Positions 35,168 to 46,322 of a DNA stretch of 64,000 nucleotides are shown piece after piece. This DNA is from Sedimentitalea arenosa (GTDB taxonomy: Bacteria > Pseudomonadota > Alphaproteobacteria > Rhodobacterales > Rhodobacteraceae): the NCBI RefSeq assembly GCF_016428585.1, contig NZ_JAELVR010000005.1, positions 124,001 through 188,000 of the forward strand. Reading direction: 5' to 3'. The notes under the pieces are model-generated. The model was not told the origin of the DNA. It did no database searches and was given only the letters and a program-made list of their open reading frames with translations. Within the stretch, counting starts at the first letter, position 1, and each line of letters starts with the position of its first letter. Both the position numbers and the translations under genes were made by a program.

Positions 35168-36466
35168 ATGGTGGACGAACGCGGGCGGCTGACGGCCGAG
35201 GAAACGAAGGGGCTGCGCACTGCACGGGAGCTCGAAGGCCACCTCGCCTGGCTTGACACCTTCACCCCGGCAGCGCTCGGCGTTTTGGCCATCGCGTCGG
35301 GAATCTACACCTATCTCGGCGTGTCCTCGCTGCTGGAGGATAATGGCGCCGTGTCCTTCTTCGCAGCCGTCGCCTATTCGATCGCCGTGTCGGTCGGGAT
35401 CTTCGTGTTCTGGAGCTATATCCTGCGATTGCTGCCCTCGATGCGCTCGGCGGCGGGCTTCATCGGGCTGACCGTGTCGACCATGGTCGGTTCCCTGGCG
35501 ATCATCGCCATGTCGAGCTGGCTGAACGCCGCTGCGCTGGCCGGGGCGGCAGCGGTCGAGCAGCATCTGGAGAACACCGTGCGCGACTACCAGACCGCGG
35601 TGCAGCGCGCCCATGACATCGCGCTGAGCGGGCAGTCTCTGGGGCGCGAGGTCGAGCGGGCGCGGCGCAGCTTCGAGGATCTCGCGGCGCAGGAACAGTC
35701 GGGCGAATTGTCCGGCACGGCCGGGCGCGGCGCGGTGTTCCGCGTTTTGACCCAAAAGACCGAGGAACTGCGCGGGCTCGAAGAACAGATCGCTGCCCAG
35801 CAGCCGCTGATCGAAGAGGCCTTCCGCGAGGGCAACGATATCCTGTCGCGGATGCGCGAGCTTACCGTGGCCGCCGGGCCGGTCGATCAGCGCTCGGTGC
35901 GGTTTTCCGAGGAAAGCGTGCGCCTTGCCGGGGTGATCTCGCGGCTGAACCAGTACAACGTGGCGCCGCTGGTCGTGCGCGCCGCCGAGGACCTGCCGTC
36001 CTCGGTCGTCCTGCCCGAGCTGGACGGGCGCAACGCCAGCATCCGCGATGCGCAATCCGCCACGATCACCTCGGTCCTCGATGCGCTGGACCAGCGCAGC
36101 CGCACCCTGCAACGGGCTGCCGAGGAGGTGCTGGCGCTGGAGCCGCCGCTGGAGACCGCCTACAACCCGATCTCAAGCGCCGACGCCGTGATCCGCTATG
36201 CGGGCAATTTCGTGCCCTCCTGGGCCGGGGCCATCGCCATCGATCTGCTGCCCGCGGTGCTGGTCTTCGTGCTGGCGATCACCCAGTCGGCGATCCGCAA
36301 CGGGCGCGATGGCATGGATATCGAACAGACGCTGACGCTGGCGGACCTCAAGGCGGCGATGAACGCGATGAAGGAGGTTGAGCTGACCATGGGCGCGGCG
36401 GATGCCGCGCGGCTTGAACGGGGCGAGCGTGCACCGGAGGGCGAGGCGCCGGGGAAATCGACATGA
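35168..36466 (+). CDS. Membrane protein with long periplasmic coiled-coil region
   Basis: 432 residues from ATG 35168 (AAGGGG upstream). Three hydrophobic segments near 25-125 (FTPAALGVLAIASGIYTYLG, FFAAVAYSIAVSVGIFVFWS, GFIGLTVSTMVGSLAIIAMS), then a long helical, charged region (RDYQTAVQRAHDIALSGQSL; TQKTEELRGLEEQIAAQQPL) and a last membrane segment IDLLPAVLVFVLAITQSAIR. No domain is recognised. The next gene, a ClpP-like membrane protein, overlaps its stop, so the two may form a complex. Function unknown. Confidence 0.82.
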   Translation: MVDERGRLTAEETKGLRTARELEGHLAWLDTFTPAALGVLAIASGIYTYLGVSSLLEDNGAVSFFAAVAYSIAVSVGIFVFWSYILRLLPSMRSAAGFIGLTVSTMVGSLAIIAMSSWLNAAALAGAAAVEQHLENTVRDYQTAVQRAHDIALSGQSLGREVERARRSFEDLAAQEQSGELSGTAGRGAVFRVLTQKTEELRGLEEQIAAQQPLIEEAFREGNDILSRMRELTVAAGPVDQRSVRFSEESVRLAGVISRLNQYNVAPLVVRAAEDLPSSVVLPELDGRNASIRDAQSATITSVLDALDQRSRTLQRAAEEVLALEPPLETAYNPISSADAVIRYAGNFVPSWAGAIAIDLLPAVLVFVLAITQSAIRNGRDGMDIEQTLTLADLKAAMNAMKEVELTMGAADAARLERGERAPEGEAPGKST

Positions 36467-37245
36467 AGCCGGGCTTTCTTGAAGATCTCCACGTCAAGAA
36501 GGCGATCCGCTACGCGATGCTGTCGCAGGTGGCGCTGGCGGGGTTGCTGGTGCTGTTCCAGGTGTCGGAGCATTGGCCCGCGCTCGGCCCCGGGCAGCGC
36601 AGTGCACCCGCGACCGGTCCGGTCACGCCCGGCGACCAGCGGCGCGAATACCGCACCGACCGCCCGACGCCCGACCTGATGACGGGTCCGCCGGGAGCGG
36701 ATTATCCGGGCGAATTTCCCGACCGGCTGGCCTTTCTGGACCGCGACGTCGATCCTTTCGGCGCGGTCCTGATGTTGAGCGGGCAGATCGCGCCGGGCGA
36801 TGCCGACCGGTTCGAGCGGGAACTCGAGGCGCGCAGCAGCCTGCCGGAGCGCGTGGTCCTGCATAGTCCCGGCGGCAGTGTCGGCGACGCACAGGAGATC
36901 GGGCGAATGCTGCGCGCGCGCGAACTGTCCACTGCCGTTCTGGCGGGGGGCTATTGCGTGTCGGCCTGTCCCTATGTCCTCGCCGCCGGGATCGACCGGC
37001 AAGTGTCGGAAAGCGGCATCGTCGGGATGCACCAGCATTACTATGACGCCACGATGGTTCTGCCCGCGATGTTCGCGGTCAAGGACATCCAGTTCAGCCA
37101 GGGCGAGACGCTGCAATACCTGATCGACATGGGGATCGCACCGTCGCTGATGCTCTATTCGCTGCAGACTCCGCCCGAGGAGATCTATGCCCTGGTCCGC
37201 GACGAACTCCTGGAGACCGGGCTTGCGACCAGTGTCACCGACTGA
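36463..37245 (+). CDS. ClpP/crotonase-fold membrane-anchored protein
   Basis: 260 residues. One N-terminal membrane segment (AMLSQVALAGLLVLFQVSEH), a Pro/Gly-rich linker, then a ClpP-like domain. VVLHSPGGSVGDAQEIGRML corresponds to the oxyanion-loop region and GGYCVSACPYVLAAG has a serine at the position of the catalytic residue in periplasmic ClpP-like proteins. The aspartate and histidine partners cannot be assigned with certainty. It probably acts at the membrane, perhaps as a protease or a non-proteolytic relative. It overlaps the preceding membrane gene by four bases. Confidence 0.82.
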   Translation: MKPGFLEDLHVKKAIRYAMLSQVALAGLLVLFQVSEHWPALGPGQRSAPATGPVTPGDQRREYRTDRPTPDLMTGPPGADYPGEFPDRLAFLDRDVDPFGAVLMLSGQIAPGDADRFERELEARSSLPERVVLHSPGGSVGDAQEIGRMLRARELSTAVLAGGYCVSACPYVLAAGIDRQVSESGIVGMHQHYYDATMVLPAMFAVKDIQFSQGETLQYLIDMGIAPSLMLYSLQTPPEEIYALVRDELLETGLATSVTD

Positions 37246-37278
37246 CGCCGTCTTGCCGGCTTGCCGCGTATCAAGTAG

Positions 37279-39494
<2,216 letters not shown>

Positions 39495-39559
39495 TCCGCT
39501 TCGGGCTAGAACCATTTTCGCCGGGGAACGCACCCGGCCCGGCATCACGAGGGGCGCTG

Positions 39560-40828
39560 ATGATGAAAGATCTTGAGTCCATATCCGACGTCATGGCCGA
39601 TATCGGCCGGCGCGCGAGGATCGCGAGCCAGACACTGGCCTTTGCCAGCGCCGACAGCAAGCGCGCGGCCCTGATGGCGGCGGCGGATGCGGTTTCGGCC
39701 CACCGGGACGAGATCATCGCTGCCAATGCGCGTGATCTGGAGTTCGGACGCGAAAAGGGTTTGTCGGCGGCGATGATGGACCGCCTGATGCTGGACGGGT
39801 CTCGTATCGAGAGCATCGTCGAAGGGCTGCGCGCCGTGGCCGGGCAGGACGACCCGGTTGGCCAGGTCCTCGCCGAATGGGATCGGCCCTCGGGCTTGCA
39901 TATCAGTCGTGTGCGGACGCCGCTCGGCGTTATCGGGGTGATCTATGAAAGCCGCCCGAACGTCACCGCCGATGCGGGCGCGCTCTGTCTGAAATCCGGC
40001 AACGCGGTGATCCTGCGCGGGGGATCGGAAAGCTTTCATTCCTCGCAGGCGATCTATGCCTGCCTGGTCGAGGGGCTGCGCGCCGCCGGCCTGCCCGAGG
40101 ATGCGATCCAGCTGGTTCCGACGCGCGATCGGGCCGCGGTGACGGAACTGCTGACCATGACCGACAGCGTCGACGTGATCGTGCCGCGTGGCGGCAAGGG
40201 GTTGGTCGGGCTGGTGCAGCGCGAGGCGCGAGTGCCGGTCTTTGCCCATCTCGAAGGCATCGTGCATATCTATCTGGACAAGGCCGCCGATCCGCAAAAG
40301 GCGCTCGACGTGGTTCTGAATGCCAAGACGCGCCGCACCGGGATCTGCGGGGCCGCGGAATGCCTGCTGGTGCACGAGGAGATCGCCGAGGACCTGGGGC
40401 GCAGCGTCATCGAGGCGCTGATCGACGCCGGGGTCGAAGTGCATGCCGAGGGCAGTCTGGCCGGAATCGACGGCACCACGCCCGCCACCGAGACGGATTG
40501 GGGGCGCGAATACCTCGACATGGTGATCGCCGCCCGCACCGTGCCTGACATTGATGCCGCGATCGCGCATATCCGACGCTACGGATCGAACCACACCGAC
40601 TGTATCGTGACCGAGGACGAGGCGGCTGTCGCGCGCTTCTTCGAGCGGCTGGATAGCGCGATCCTGATGCACAACGCCTCGACACAGTTCGCCGACGGCG
40701 GCGAATTCGGCATGGGGGCCGAGATTGGCATCGCCACAGGCAAGATGCACGCGCGTGGCCCGGTGGGGGCGGAACAACTGACCAGCTTCAAGTACCTGGT
40801 GCGCGGCAACGGCACCGTCCGTCCCTGA
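39560..40828 (+). CDS. proA: Gamma-glutamyl phosphate reductase
   Basis: 422 residues, second step of proline synthesis, NADPH-dependent. Aldehyde-dehydrogenase-like landmarks are [40 protein letters not shown], the catalytic Cys in [18 protein letters not shown] and [20 protein letters not shown] near the end. Two adjacent ATGs (39560 and 39563) could start it; GAGGGG is upstream. It closes the obgE-proB-proA cluster. Confidence 0.97.
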   Translation: MMKDLESISDVMADIGRRARIASQTLAFASADSKRAALMAAADAVSAHRDEIIAANARDLEFGREKGLSAAMMDRLMLDGSRIESIVEGLRAVAGQDDPVGQVLAEWDRPSGLHISRVRTPLGVIGVIYESRPNVTADAGALCLKSGNAVILRGGSESFHSSQAIYACLVEGLRAAGLPEDAIQLVPTRDRAAVTELLTMTDSVDVIVPRGGKGLVGLVQREARVPVFAHLEGIVHIYLDKAADPQKALDVVLNAKTRRTGICGAAECLLVHEEIAEDLGRSVIEALIDAGVEVHAEGSLAGIDGTTPATETDWGREYLDMVIAARTVPDIDAAIAHIRRYGSNHTDCIVTEDEAAVARFFERLDSAILMHNASTQFADGGEFGMGAEIGIATGKMHARGPVGAEQLTSFKYLVRGNGTVRP

Positions 40829-40847
40829 CGACAGCGACGAAGTCGGT

Positions 40848-41444
40848 CTAGAAGCGGATCATCACCTGGCGGTCGCTGTGGGAATACTTGACCCGCCGCC
40901 CGAGGTCCGAGGCCACGGTGGGCAACAGGGCGAACTGGACCAGCGCCGGTGTGATCTCGGCCATCTTGTCCATGTCGGAGAGCCCGGCCCAGAGGGATTC
41001 CTCGACCGATAGCTTGTCGGCCTCGCCGATCACCGTCCACGCGTCGTCCTCGACCACCACGCGGACCGCGCCGCCATAGGGCATCGCGGTCTCGCAGCAT
41101 TGCAGCGCCAGGAAGGCCAGCCGTACCATGCCGCGGGGCTGCGGCTCCAGCGGGGCCCAGCGAAACGCGTGCCGTCCCCCGCGCGAGACATCCTCGAGCA
41201 CGGTCACGATCTCCGGGCGGCCCATCATCTGCTCGCCCGAGGCGCCGAAGGCGATGCGGAAGAACTGGATGCGCGCCTTGGCGTTTCCGACGCTGTCGGT
41301 GATCAGGTCCTTCTCGGGGCCCTGCATGCCGCCGGCCATTTCCAGAAGCTCGAGCCCGTTGCTGATCGCACCGATCGGGCTGATCAGGTCATGGCAGATT
41401 CTGGAGCCTATCAAGGCGGCCAGATTGAGGTTAGTTTGCCCCAT
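40848..41444 (-). CDS. chpT: Histidine phosphotransferase ChpT
   Basis: 198 residues. The phosphorylated histidine lies in GSRICHDLISPIGAISNGLE, with a dimerising four-helix layout; the second half is a degenerate ATPase-like domain (QPRGMVRLAFLALQCCETAM). ChpT passes phosphate from the CckA kinase to CtrA and CpdR in alphaproteobacteria. It is convergent with proA and divergent from the DUF3553 gene, 26 bases apart, a common order in Rhodobacterales (from memory). Confidence 0.9.
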   Translation of the reverse strand: MGQTNLNLAALIGSRICHDLISPIGAISNGLELLEMAGGMQGPEKDLITDSVGNAKARIQFFRIAFGASGEQMMGRPEIVTVLEDVSRGGRHAFRWAPLEPQPRGMVRLAFLALQCCETAMPYGGAVRVVVEDDAWTVIGEADKLSVEESLWAGLSDMDKMAEITPALVQFALLPTVASDLGRRVKYSHSDRQVMIRF

Positions 41445-41470
41445 GAAATTCCTCCGTCAGGACTGCCGAC

Positions 41471-41653
41471 ATGACCGATCTGAACGCCATACTCGCACCC
41501 GGCATGCTGGTGCGCCACCCGGAATTCGCCGAGTGGGGCATAGGGCAGGTGCAATCCAACATCGGCGGCAAGATCACCGTGAATTTCCGCGAGGAAGGAA
41601 AGGTCGTCATCGACGGCGCCCGGGTTGCTCTGGTTCCGGTCTTTGATCCGTGA
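41471..41653 (+). CDS. DUF3553 small protein
   Basis: 60 residues beginning MTDLNAILAPGMLVRHPEFA. GQVQSNIGGKITVNFREEGK resembles the SH3-like barrel of DUF3553 proteins, which also occurs as a domain in UvrD-type helicases. A role is unknown. The start is 26 bases from the divergent chpT start. Confidence 0.85.
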   Translation: MTDLNAILAPGMLVRHPEFAEWGIGQVQSNIGGKITVNFREEGKVVIDGARVALVPVFDP

Positions 41654-41770
41654 AACTGGTTGACGAAGGGTTAACGGATGCGCGCCTCCGTCGCCCCGCT
41701 GTTGTCAATCGGCACCAATTCGCGATAAGCGGCTGCTATCTTCTTTGCAACGGCCACCGATACGCAGGCG

Positions 41771-42535
41771 ATGCCCGATCTCACGGCTGACTTTTCCCTC
41801 CGCCTGGCGCGAACAGAGGACGACCTGCGCGCGGCGCAGCGGCTGCGCTATGATGTCTTCGTGCGGGAACTGGGTGGCGACGGGCCGCTGGTCGATCACG
41901 CGGCGGGGCTGGAGCGCGACCGGTTCGATCCGTTCTGTGATCACCTGTTGTCGATCCACCGTCCCAGCGGACGGATCGTTGGCGTCTATCGCCTGATGCG
42001 CTCGGATCAGGCCAAGGCGGCGGGCGGGTTCTATTCCGAGAGCGAGTACGACCTGTCGCGCCTGACCTCCACGGGGCGGCGGCTGCTCGAACTCGGACGG
42101 TCCTGTATCCATCCGGACCATCGCATCGGTCTGGCCATGCATCATCTCTGGACCGGCCTGGCGGCCTATGTGCGCGAGCATCGCATCGATGTGCTGTTCG
42201 GCGTGGCCAGCTTTCACGGCACCGACCCGCAGCGCCTGGCGCAGCCGCTGTCGCAGCTTCACCACGCCCATCTCGCGCCCGAGGATCTGCGGGTGCGGGC
42301 GTGGCCCGAGCATTTCCAGCCGATGGATTTGGTTCCGTCCGACTGCATCGACCGGGTGGTGGCAATGAAACAGGTGCCGGCACTCATCAAGGCCTATCTG
42401 CGTCTGGGCGGTTTCGTGGGCGAGGGTGCGTTCGTGGATCATGCGTTCAACACCACCGATGTCTGCCTTCTGCTCGACACCGCGCGCATGACGCCGCGCC
42501 AACGCAAGGCCTATGGCGGAGCCGACCCGGGATGA
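41771..42535 (+). CDS. olsB: L-ornithine N-acyltransferase OlsB
   Basis: 254 residues. It is a GNAT-fold hemolysin-type acyltransferase: FSLRLARTEDDLRAAQRLRY, GVYRLMRSDQAKAAGGFYSE, RRLLELGRSCIHPDHRIGLA and LFGVASFHGTDPQRLAQPLS are all typical of OlsB. It transfers a 3-hydroxyacyl chain from acyl-carrier protein to ornithine, giving lyso-ornithine lipid. The stop overlaps the olsA start by four bases. The pairing with olsA supports the assignment. Confidence 0.92.
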   Translation: MPDLTADFSLRLARTEDDLRAAQRLRYDVFVRELGGDGPLVDHAAGLERDRFDPFCDHLLSIHRPSGRIVGVYRLMRSDQAKAAGGFYSESEYDLSRLTSTGRRLLELGRSCIHPDHRIGLAMHHLWTGLAAYVREHRIDVLFGVASFHGTDPQRLAQPLSQLHHAHLAPEDLRVRAWPEHFQPMDLVPSDCIDRVVAMKQVPALIKAYLRLGGFVGEGAFVDHAFNTTDVCLLLDTARMTPRQRKAYGGADPG

Positions 42536-43377
42536 GCCCGACCTGGGACAGCGACAGCGCGCCCGAACCGGTCGTGATCGGGCCCGCCGGATGGTTGCGC
42601 GTCGCGTTGCGCGGGCTGATGCTGGGCACATTGGTCTTTGGTGGGCTGGCGATTCTGTTGCTGGTGCGCCTGATCGAGAGGCCCTTGTGCGGAATGCAGC
42701 GCCCGGTGACACCCCACATCACACAGTTCGTTTGCCGCAACGCCTTTCGCGTGCTCGGGATGGGCTTTGCAACCCGTGGTGCGCTGATGCCAGAGCCGGG
42801 CGCCGTGGTGGCCAACCACGCGTCGTGGCTTGATATTTTCGCGCTGAACGCGCGCAAGCGGGTCTATTTCGTGTCCAAGTCCGAAGTCGCGGACTGGCCC
42901 GGTATCGGATTGCTGGCGCGCGCGACGGGCACCGTTTTCATCGAACGCAACCCGGCCCGGGCGCGTGAGCAGACCGAGACCTTTCGGGCGCGGCTGATGG
43001 CCGGTCACAAGCTGCTTTTCTTTCCCGAGGGCACCTCGACCGATGGATTGCGGGTTTTGCCCTTCAAGACAACGCTTTTCGCCGCGTTCTTCACGCCAGA
43101 TTTGAAGAACGAAACATGGATCCAGCCGGTCAGCGTGATCTATCACGCCCCGGCCGGCGAAGAGGCCCGGTACTATGGCTGGTGGGGCGACATGGATTTC
43201 GGCAGCCACCTTCTCAAGACGCTGGCCGCGCGTCGGCAGGGTTCGGTGGAATTGGTCTATCACGCCGCGCTGAGGGTCGCCGAGTTTCCTGATCGCAAGA
43301 CGCTGGCCGCGCGGTGCGAACGCGATGTGCGCCGTGGTCTCGACGCGCGGCTGAAGGCTCTGAACCCTCAGGATTAG
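42532..43377 (+). CDS. olsA: Lyso-ornithine lipid O-acyltransferase OlsA
   Basis: 281 residues. One membrane segment near 25-50 (LRGLMLGTLVFGGLAILLLV), then the PlsC-type acyltransferase core: NHASWLDIFALNA (NHx4D motif, VVANHASWLD), VFIERNPARAREQTETFRAR, FFPEGTSTDGLRVLPFKTTL (FPEGT) and the final helix. It adds the second acyl chain to lyso-ornithine lipid, though such proteins can also use lysophosphatidic acid. It overlaps olsB by four bases. Confidence 0.9.
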   Translation: MSPTWDSDSAPEPVVIGPAGWLRVALRGLMLGTLVFGGLAILLLVRLIERPLCGMQRPVTPHITQFVCRNAFRVLGMGFATRGALMPEPGAVVANHASWLDIFALNARKRVYFVSKSEVADWPGIGLLARATGTVFIERNPARAREQTETFRARLMAGHKLLFFPEGTSTDGLRVLPFKTTLFAAFFTPDLKNETWIQPVSVIYHAPAGEEARYYGWWGDMDFGSHLLKTLAARRQGSVELVYHAALRVAEFPDRKTLAARCERDVRRGLDARLKALNPQD

Positions 43378-43392
43378 AGCCATATGAGCGGA

Positions 43393-44652
43393 TCAGCTAG
43401 GACGCAGCAGACCGGCTTCGAAGGACCTTGCAAAAGGACGTGCGGCGCTGTGCGTGGGGCAGGTATGGGCGTCAAGCTCTGGGAACATGTCCAGCAGTTC
43501 CGCGCGTGTCGGGCGCTCGTCGGGGGTGACGTGATCGCCAAGAAAGAAGCTTTCCAGCAGCGCGCCATCGGACAACAGGATCTCGTGTCGATCGAACATC
43601 ACGTGAAAGTAGGTGATCTCGTCGCAGGGAGCGGAGAACACCCTGTCGCCGTCCTGCAGATGCTTGGCGGCGCAGAGCACCTCGGACTCGTGAAACAGAA
43701 GCTCGCAGCGCCAGCCGGTCAGCAAAACGCGGTGCTGCGGAGACAAGAGGATGCGCCGCCGGTTGCCGATGCTGTCCGGCTCAAAGCAGATCGGTGCGAA
43801 CCGGCCGCGACCCGGCACGGTACGCCGTCCGATCCAGCGCACTGGCTGCGGACCGTTGTCCAGCGTGTGGACCAAGTCGCCCGCGGCGAGCTGCTCGATC
43901 GGGACATCGCCATCCGGAGTGCCGACCCGCGTGCCCTGCGCAAAACAGGCCAGCGCCACGGTTTCGAACCCCAGGTAGACGAAGACTCGGCCATTGGGCA
44001 AAAAGACGAGGCCGTTGGTACTGCCCGTCGAAAAGGGCGCGAAGGTCGAGCCGAGCGGCACCAGCAACGTGTCCGACCCGGACCCTCCGCGCGCGAAGGT
44101 CGTGTTCAGGCCGGCAAAGATCAGATCGTTGCCGCCATCGCCCTCCAGATTGCCCGATCCGTCCTCGGCATAGATCGTGTCGTCGCCACCACCGCCGCCC
44201 AGGTTGTTGTTGCCTGAGCCGCCGCGCAGGATGTCATTGCCCGCGCCGCCCTCGATATTGTTGTCGCCGGTGCCGCCGATCAGGATGTCGTCGCCTGCGC
44301 CGCCCGTCAGCGCACCGCCCCGGTTGCCGTCGTCGCGGAACCTGTCGTCCCCGTCACCTCCGATATAGCCGCCCGCGTTCAGTCCGACTGAGCCGCTCAC
44401 ATCGCTGTCGGCGTCGTTTCCGCGGAATTCGACGAACTGGCTGAACGAGCCCCCGGCGAGATCGGCGTCGGTATAGGACGTCACAGCGCCGCTGGTCGTG
44501 TCGGTGAAGGTGATCGAGGTCGCGGTCATCGTGACCTGGAACTTGTCACTGACGCCCGTCACGTTGATCGTGCTGTTGCTGTCGATGGTCAGCGCCGCCC
44601 AGAAGGACGGGTTGGAAATATCCGCATCGGTCAGGTTCAGAAAGACCGGCAC
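43393..44652 (-). CDS. RTX-type and Hint-domain secreted protein
   Basis: 419 residues. The N-terminal 110 residues are beta-rich; then about six RTX-like glycine-aspartate repeats (GGAGDDILIGGTGDNNIEGG, AGNDILRGGSGNNNLGGGGG) that bind calcium. The C-terminal half is a Hint domain (ACFAQGTRVGTPDGDVPIEQ, AGDLVHTLDNGPQPVRWIGR), as in inteins and Hedgehog proteins. Many Rhodobacterales export such proteins by type I secretion. Whether the Hint part splices or cuts is unknown. It is convergent with olsA, 15 bases apart. Confidence 0.9.
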   Translation of the reverse strand: MPVFLNLTDADISNPSFWAALTIDSNSTINVTGVSDKFQVTMTATSITFTDTTSGAVTSYTDADLAGGSFSQFVEFRGNDADSDVSGSVGLNAGGYIGGDGDDRFRDDGNRGGALTGGAGDDILIGGTGDNNIEGGAGNDILRGGSGNNNLGGGGGDDTIYAEDGSGNLEGDGGNDLIFAGLNTTFARGGSGSDTLLVPLGSTFAPFSTGSTNGLVFLPNGRVFVYLGFETVALACFAQGTRVGTPDGDVPIEQLAAGDLVHTLDNGPQPVRWIGRRTVPGRGRFAPICFEPDSIGNRRRILLSPQHRVLLTGWRCELLFHESEVLCAAKHLQDGDRVFSAPCDEITYFHVMFDRHEILLSDGALLESFFLGDHVTPDERPTRAELLDMFPELDAHTCPTHSAARPFARSFEAGLLRPS

Positions 44653-44829
44653 ACCGCCCTCGCACTCCGCCGTCTATACTCAGGTGGCGGACAAAACAAC
44701 TCGCACGTCACCTAGAGTGCTGATCAATCTGCGTCAATGCAATCGACCTGTCGGGGTTCGGCCCGGTTTCGCGGGAAACTGATCGGGCGCGGGCTGCGAG
44801 GGCCGGGTGACGCGGGCAAGGCGAACGGT

Positions 44830-45525
44830 TCAGGCGCGGTGCCGTCGCCGCCGATGGCAGGCAAGCACGCCCAGGGCGCCGATCAGAAGCGGCAGACCGG
44901 CCGGCAGGGGCACCGTGGCAGGCGTCTGTACCGGGGTCAGCTGCTTGAGGTCAAATCCTACGATCTTGGTGGGCTGGTATGGTGCGCCAAGCGAGGGATC
45001 AAAAAGCGTCGAACGCAGCGTGATCCGGGCACGCGTGAAATCCGACAGCTCGATGAGATCCGGAAAGGCCAGCCCGCCCGCGAACAGCGTGTTCGTATCA
45101 TCCGCCAGGAACAGGCCTAACAGCGTGTACTCTGCGGCGGGCGATGTCACGGGAAGTCCGCTGTTGGTGGTCACGATGGAATCCAGTGACAGGTCATCCT
45201 TCAGGTCGGTCGAGGAAATGGGCATTTCGGTGCCCTGCGTGACAAAGGAATCGATGGTGATGGCGACGGGTCCGAACCGCAGCGTATCGCCGAAAACGTT
45301 CTTCAGCGTGTCGTCGAATGTCAGCGTGCCGGTGATGCTGGCCCGGGTTTCGAGCCTGTTCGCGTCATGATCTCCGGTCTCGTCGAACCCGTTCAAGACC
45401 TGGGTGTAGGAATAATCCGCCGCGTAGGTGTATTCCAGGACCGCGGCAGATGCCGATGGGGGCAGAAGGGTGGCGCAAATGGCGCCGAGTATTGATCTGA
45501 ACATCATTGTACCAACTTTCTTCAT
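44830..45525 (-). CDS. VPLPA-CTERM sorting-domain protein
   Basis: 231 residues. A signal peptide (MKKVGTMMFRSILGAICATL, cut after PPSASA), a beta-rich body (AVLEYTYAADYSYTQVLNGF) and the sorting signal VPLPAGLPLLIGALGVLACH ending in arginines. Such tails are processed by an exosortase (XrtD-type) and the protein is sent to the cell surface; no exosortase gene lies in the window. ATG 45525 was chosen for the signal peptide; 45507 or 45504 are also possible. It is divergent from the LuxR gene. Confidence 0.86.
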   Translation of the reverse strand: MKKVGTMMFRSILGAICATLLPPSASAAVLEYTYAADYSYTQVLNGFDETGDHDANRLETRASITGTLTFDDTLKNVFGDTLRFGPVAITIDSFVTQGTEMPISSTDLKDDLSLDSIVTTNSGLPVTSPAAEYTLLGLFLADDTNTLFAGGLAFPDLIELSDFTRARITLRSTLFDPSLGAPYQPTKIVGFDLKQLTPVQTPATVPLPAGLPLLIGALGVLACHRRRRHRA

Positions 45526-45564
45526 CAATTTCTGTATTCTGATCGATTGCCAACCTTCTGGTAA

Positions 45565-45582
45565 TCCCCCCAAATGGGGGGA
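45565..45582. promoter_or_regulatory. Candidate operator, C6-AAAT-G6 palindrome
   Basis: TCCCCCC-AAAT-GGGGGGA, with seven-base perfect arms, sits in the 68 bases between the divergent VPLPA-CTERM and LuxR starts. A dimeric regulator, possibly the LuxR protein itself, is the likely binder. It ends about 12 bases before the LuxR ATG, so it may repress by blocking the start. Confidence 0.6.
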
Positions 45583-45593
45583 CAGGGGCAGGG

Positions 45594-46322
45594 ATGTCCT
45601 GTGCCTGGCTGCAACGGCGAGGGGCCGCCATGTTCATGTGCCACGCGGCAGAGCTTGAGACCCGGACCGACGGCGATGCGCTGTGGGCCGCCTCCCGGTC
45701 GGTCTTTGCCGATGCCGGGCTGGTGCATGTGATCTACCTGGTTTCGGACGACGCGCGCCGCCGGGTCAGTCTGCGCAGCAGCACGCCCGCGATCCATCGC
45801 GAGGTCGACCCTGCCGAAGATCCGTTCCTTGACTACTGCTGCAAGAGCTATGACGTCACCCGGACCGGTGTCGCCTATCTGCCCGATTACAGCTACCTTC
45901 CCACAACTGCACAAAGATTGATCCGGGCCGCGCGCAAGGTCGGCTTCGTCAGCGGCTTCGGTATTCCGACGCGCCTTGAGGGGGCGGACCGCTATGGCGG
46001 CTTCAACCTCGGCTGTGCACTGGACCGAGATGCGTTCGAGGCCCGCTTTGCCCCGCATATCGCCGAGATCCAGTCGCTGTGCTTCCTGTTGCATCGCCGG
46101 TTCGAAGAACTGGACCGCAAGCGCAGCAGCGCGGTGGAGGCGCTGAGCCCGCGCGAGGGCGAGATCCTGTCGCTGATCGCACGGGGCCTGACCCGAAAGG
46201 AATGCGCTCATGCTCTGGGTCTGTCGCCAAACACGGTCGCGGAATACACGAAGTCTGCCTATCGCAAGCTGGGCGTGCGCAACCGTGTGGAAGCGGCGCG
46301 GCTGATGTCAGGCGGGCGCTGA
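45594..46322 (+). CDS. LuxR-family transcriptional regulator
   Basis: 242 residues. An N-terminal sensor domain of autoinducer-binding type is likely (residues 20-160; Trp/Tyr/Asp-rich, [20 protein letters not shown]). The C-terminal HTH is clear: [20 protein letters not shown] followed by [20 protein letters not shown]. Ligand unknown; no luxI gene is present nearby. Start 45594, or 45630 giving a shorter form. It faces the VPLPA-CTERM gene, from which a palindrome separates it. Its stop overlaps ugpC by 15 bases, convergently. Confidence 0.87.
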   Translation: MSCAWLQRRGAAMFMCHAAELETRTDGDALWAASRSVFADAGLVHVIYLVSDDARRRVSLRSSTPAIHREVDPAEDPFLDYCCKSYDVTRTGVAYLPDYSYLPTTAQRLIRAARKVGFVSGFGIPTRLEGADRYGGFNLGCALDRDAFEARFAPHIAEIQSLCFLLHRRFEELDRKRSSAVEALSPREGEILSLIARGLTRKECAHALGLSPNTVAEYTKSAYRKLGVRNRVEAARLMSGGR

